Shown here: positions 6,116 to 6,734 of the stretch, in pieces | How positions within the stretch are numbered: position 1 is the first letter of the stretch | How the letters are laid out: each line of letters begins with the position of its first letter | DNA from: Phycisphaerales bacterium | Lineage (GTDB): Bacteria; Planctomycetota; Phycisphaerae; Phycisphaerales; SM1A02 | NCBI GenBank assembly: GCA_029243925.1 | Contig: JAQWRC010000051.1 | Location: 1 to 6,734, forward strand | Reading direction: 5' to 3' | DNA length: 6,734 bases | Notes under the pieces: generated by a model | Told to the model about the DNA's origin: nothing | Seen by the model: the letters and a program-made list of their open reading frames with translations, nothing else | The model's database searches: none | Made by a program: the position numbers and the translations under genes

Positions 6116-6734
6116 TCACGATGAGTTCTGCAGCAGCACTGGCAATGCAGCCGGTTCAAGAACCACCTCAAGCCCCACATCCACACCTTGGGCTGCCTCA
6201 GGTGGCCGATCACCGTCAACCTGCCAGAGTACGGCTGACCCGCACTTGATCTGTACCGACCGACCCCGCGCATGCACAATTCGAGGGTCATCGACATGCC
6301 GCCCTTTGCGTGCCTTCATCATCCAGCGGAGCAGGCCCCATCGACTTCGTGTCGGCAACAGCACCACATCCAGCACTCCATCGTCCATGCGGGCTTCAGG
6401 AGCGGGATTGAATCGCCCACCGTATTCGCGACTGTTGCAGACAAAGCACAGTCCAACATGCTCCGCTTCGATGCATGCGCCATCCACCGTGACATGCATG
6501 GGAACGGGTTGCCACCGCAGCCACTGCCTCAGGATGCTTGGGAGGTAACTCCAATGCGAAATTGGACCGCTCCGACGGGCGGCTAGGTCATGCACCACTG
6601 CCGCATCAAATCCACAACTGGCCATGAGGAGACATGGCTCGCCATTGGCACGTGCCATATCGATTTGATGAACGCGCCCCGCGTTGATCGCCGCCACAAT
6701 CGACTCGTGATCACTGGTCATGCCCATGGCCCGC
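6116..6734 (-). CDS. Diacylglycerol kinase / YegS-family lipid kinase, C-terminal part (runs off right edge)
   Basis: The minus-strand frame is open from the window edge at 6734 to the TGA at 6118-6116, about 205 residues. Although an ATG occurs at 6727, the family pattern shows that the N-terminal nucleotide-binding domain (about 100 residues, with the GGDGT motif) lies beyond the edge, so the gene is cut by the window and probably not truncated in nature. What remains matches the C-terminal half of DAGK/YegS/BmrU proteins: IVAAINAGRVHQIDMARANG, then the ASCGFDAAVV motif, VTVDGACIEAEHVGLCFVCN, YGGRFNPAPEARMDDGVLDVVLL, and near the end WQVDGDRPP, where relatives have a (Q/E)xDGE motif. Family members phosphorylate diacylglycerol, sphingosine or related lipids with ATP at the membrane face; the substrate here cannot be told. 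The next gene on this strand starts 152 bp downstream, so co-transcription is possible but not supported by close spacing. Confidence 0.87.
   Translation of the reverse strand, partial: RAMGMTSDHESIVAAINAGRVHQIDMARANGEPCLLMASCGFDAAVVHDLAARRSGPISHWSYLPSILRQWLRWQPVPMHVTVDGACIEAEHVGLCFVCNSREYGGRFNPAPEARMDDGVLDVVLLPTRSRWGLLRWMMKARKGRHVDDPRIVHARGRSVQIKCGSAVLWQVDGDRPPEAAQGVDVGLEVVLEPAALPVLLQNSS

Noticed and set aside
6246..6586. Plus-strand frames of about 100 codons opposite the lipid kinase
   Set aside because: The minus-strand frame carries clear DAGK-family motifs throughout; the plus-strand frames are shadows.

Overview
The window looks like chromosomal DNA of a moderately GC-rich member of the Planctomycetota, most likely of the Phycisphaerae or Phycisphaerales type. 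This is an inference from protein style: an extracytoplasmic-function (ECF) sigma factor coupled to a TPR-bearing Ser/Thr kinase, and a secreted protein combining cysteine-rich GACC repeats with a C-terminal dockerin-like Ca-binding segment. No rRNA or other taxonomic marker is present.

Layout, left to right. Positions 1-385 (minus strand) hold the N-terminal 128 residues of an exported agmatine deiminase/peptidylarginine deiminase-family protein that runs off the left edge. A 127-bp divergent intergenic region follows (386-512). Positions 513-1628 (plus) encode a complete P-protein: chorismate mutase, prephenate dehydratase and ACT domain, the phenylalanine branch of aromatic amino acid synthesis. 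After 49 bp come a small ECF-type sigma factor (1678-2283) and, overlapping it by 4 bp (ATGA), an 859-residue membrane Ser/Thr kinase with about nine TPRs (2280-4859). Only 3 bp later, convergently, ends a secreted cysteine-rich dockerin-like protein (4863-5963, minus). After 152 bp comes the C-terminal two thirds of a diacylglycerol kinase/YegS-family lipid kinase (6116-6734, minus), cut by the right edge.

How the genes may work together. The sigma factor and kinase are the one clear functional module: the overlap implies translational coupling, and pairing of ECF sigma factors with Ser/Thr kinases is a known planctomycete arrangement. Two features make this copy worth a second look. A 9-bp hairpin covers the putative ribosome binding site and start codon of the sigma gene. 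The first ~65 residues of the kinase resemble a zinc-finger anti-sigma domain that has lost its cysteines. pheA may be co-transcribed upstream but has no obvious functional tie to the module. The two outer genes and the dockerin protein are independent neighbours as far as can be seen.

I see no tRNA, rRNA, CRISPR array, insertion sequence, attachment site or convincing intrinsic terminator. Nothing here is clearly an undescribed system; the sigma/kinase module with its possible built-in controls is the best candidate.
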